5,715 nucleotides of DNA from contig JACCUZ010000045.1 of NCBI GenBank assembly GCA_013698395.1, positions 1-5,715 on the forward strand. The letters run 5' to 3'. This DNA comes from Sporichthyaceae bacterium (GTDB lineage: Bacteria; Actinomycetota; Actinomycetes; JACCUZ01). The notes below the pieces were generated by a model. It had not been told where the DNA came from. It worked only from the letters and a program-made list of their open reading frames with translations, and ran no database searches. Positions within the stretch are counted from its first letter, which is position 1. Each line of letters opens with the position of its first letter. This document shows positions 5,194-5,715 of the stretch, in pieces. A program made the position numbers and the translations under genes.

Positions 5194-5652
5194 TCACGTC
5201 GGCTCCTGGCCCGCGAGCACCGGTGATGCGTGGTGGACCCAGAGCCGCCAGCCTCTCGACGTACGACGGAAGACGTTTGTCGCGACGGCGCGGCCACCGG
5301 CGAGGCCGGGGGAAGGCTCGCCGTCGGTCTCCGGCAGGCCGGTCAGCATGTTCTCGCCGCAGGTCACGACGGCTACGTCCCCGCAGATACGGACGTCCAC
5401 GTCGGTGAGCACGAACTGGATGTACGAGGTGTTGGCCATGATCATCGACCAGGAGCGCAGCACCGAGCCCCGACCGTGGACCGGTGCCCAGCCCGGGTGG
5501 ACGCACGTGACGTCACCGGCGGACGCGTCGTCGAGCCACACTGCGCTCATCAGGTCGATGTCACCGGTCTCGAAGGCGTCGTAGAGCGAGGTGTTGGCGG
5601 CCCGTACGGCGTCGGCGTCGGCGTCGGCAGCAGCCGCCGGTCCGCCGGTCAT
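5194..5652 (-). CDS. NTF2/SnoaL-like fold protein in the folate operon, function unknown
   Basis: A 152-aa protein resembling the nuclear transport factor 2 / SnoaL-like superfamily, small alpha+beta-barrel proteins that either bind ligands or act as isomerases or hydrolases. Seen in the sequence: an N-terminal Ala/Asp repeat (6-16), a helix with LYDAFETGDID (23-33), CVHPGWAPVHGRGSVLRSW (50-68), then strand-like stretches IQFVLTDVDVRICGDVAVVT (78-97) and WRLWVHHASPV (135-145). The His52, Trp55, His59, His140 and His141 cluster could line a pocket, but no catalytic set is established. The ATG overlaps the folP stop by 4 nt (ATGA), and folB begins 7 nt after its stop, so it should be made together with the folate enzymes. 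I infer a possible accessory role in pterin metabolism from position alone. Confidence 0.85.
   Translation of the reverse strand: MTGGPAAAADADADAVRAANTSLYDAFETGDIDLMSAVWLDDASAGDVTCVHPGWAPVHGRGSVLRSWSMIMANTSYIQFVLTDVDVRICGDVAVVTCGENMLTGLPETDGEPSPGLAGGRAVATNVFRRTSRGWRLWVHHASPVLAGQEPT
5610..5628 (-). repeat. Short tandem GTCGGC hexamer tract
   Basis: Three perfect copies of GTCGGC on the + strand (5611-5628), encoding alternating Asp-Ala on the minus strand near the N-terminus of the NTF2-like protein. The copy number could vary in frame by slippage. Confidence 0.5.
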
Positions 5653-5715
5653 CGGGCCGACGCGAGGGCCGCGACCACGCGCACCGCGTCGACGGTCGGC
5701 CGGACGGCGTGCACC
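5649..5715 (-). CDS. folP: Dihydropteroate synthase, C-terminal end only (partial)
   Basis: The last 21 codons of a gene that enters from the right edge; the 5' part is outside the window. The translated end VHAVRPTVDAVRVVAALASA plus Arg and stop matches the usual C-terminus of dihydropteroate synthase, where a conserved (R)VHxV strand is followed by a helix of the TIM barrel. The enzyme joins hydroxymethyldihydropterin pyrophosphate (the FolK product) to p-aminobenzoate. Its TGA overlaps the ATG of the NTF2-like gene by 4 nt. The call rests on a short stretch, but the following folB and folK genes make it strong. Confidence 0.85.
   Translation of the reverse strand, partial: VHAVRPTVDAVRVVAALASAR

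Overview
This is a high-GC chromosomal window with tightly packed genes, overlapping stops and starts, and GTG starts. Gene content and order suggest an actinobacterium, possibly of the Nocardioides/Propionibacteriales type; the family is a guess from protein flavour. Two modules meet tail to tail near position 3835. I saw no mobile element, tRNA, rRNA or CRISPR array.

Left module (5-3826): a complete osmoprotectant-type (OpuC/ProX family) ABC importer. The ATPase, with a C-terminal CBS-like region, is on the + strand (2651-3826). Two permeases (2648-1929 and 1929-1159) and a lipoprotein substrate-binding protein (1018-5) run the other way. The ATPase and first permease are divergent with start codons only 2 bp apart, and each ribosome-binding site lies inside the other gene. 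The permeases overlap by one base. The binding protein follows after a 140-nt gap.

The most striking item is the binding protein. The segment that normally closes an OpuAC-family protein (strand with VVLEDDK, then the helical end) sits at the mature N-terminus, ahead of the usual first lobe. The protein stops just where that segment would normally begin. It reads as a natural circular permutation. Several usual ligand-cage aromatics also seem absent, so the substrate should not be assumed to be glycine betaine.

Right module (5715-3845, all minus strand): the end of a folate biosynthesis operon, in transcription order folP (3' end only), an NTF2/SnoaL-like protein of unknown role, folB, folK and a DUF3180-type membrane protein. 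Junctions are 4-nt overlaps or a 7-nt gap, so the genes look translationally coupled. FolP, FolB and FolK are consecutive-pathway enzymes; the other two have no established role in folate synthesis. An 18-bp gap with a perfect 6-bp hairpin separates the two modules.
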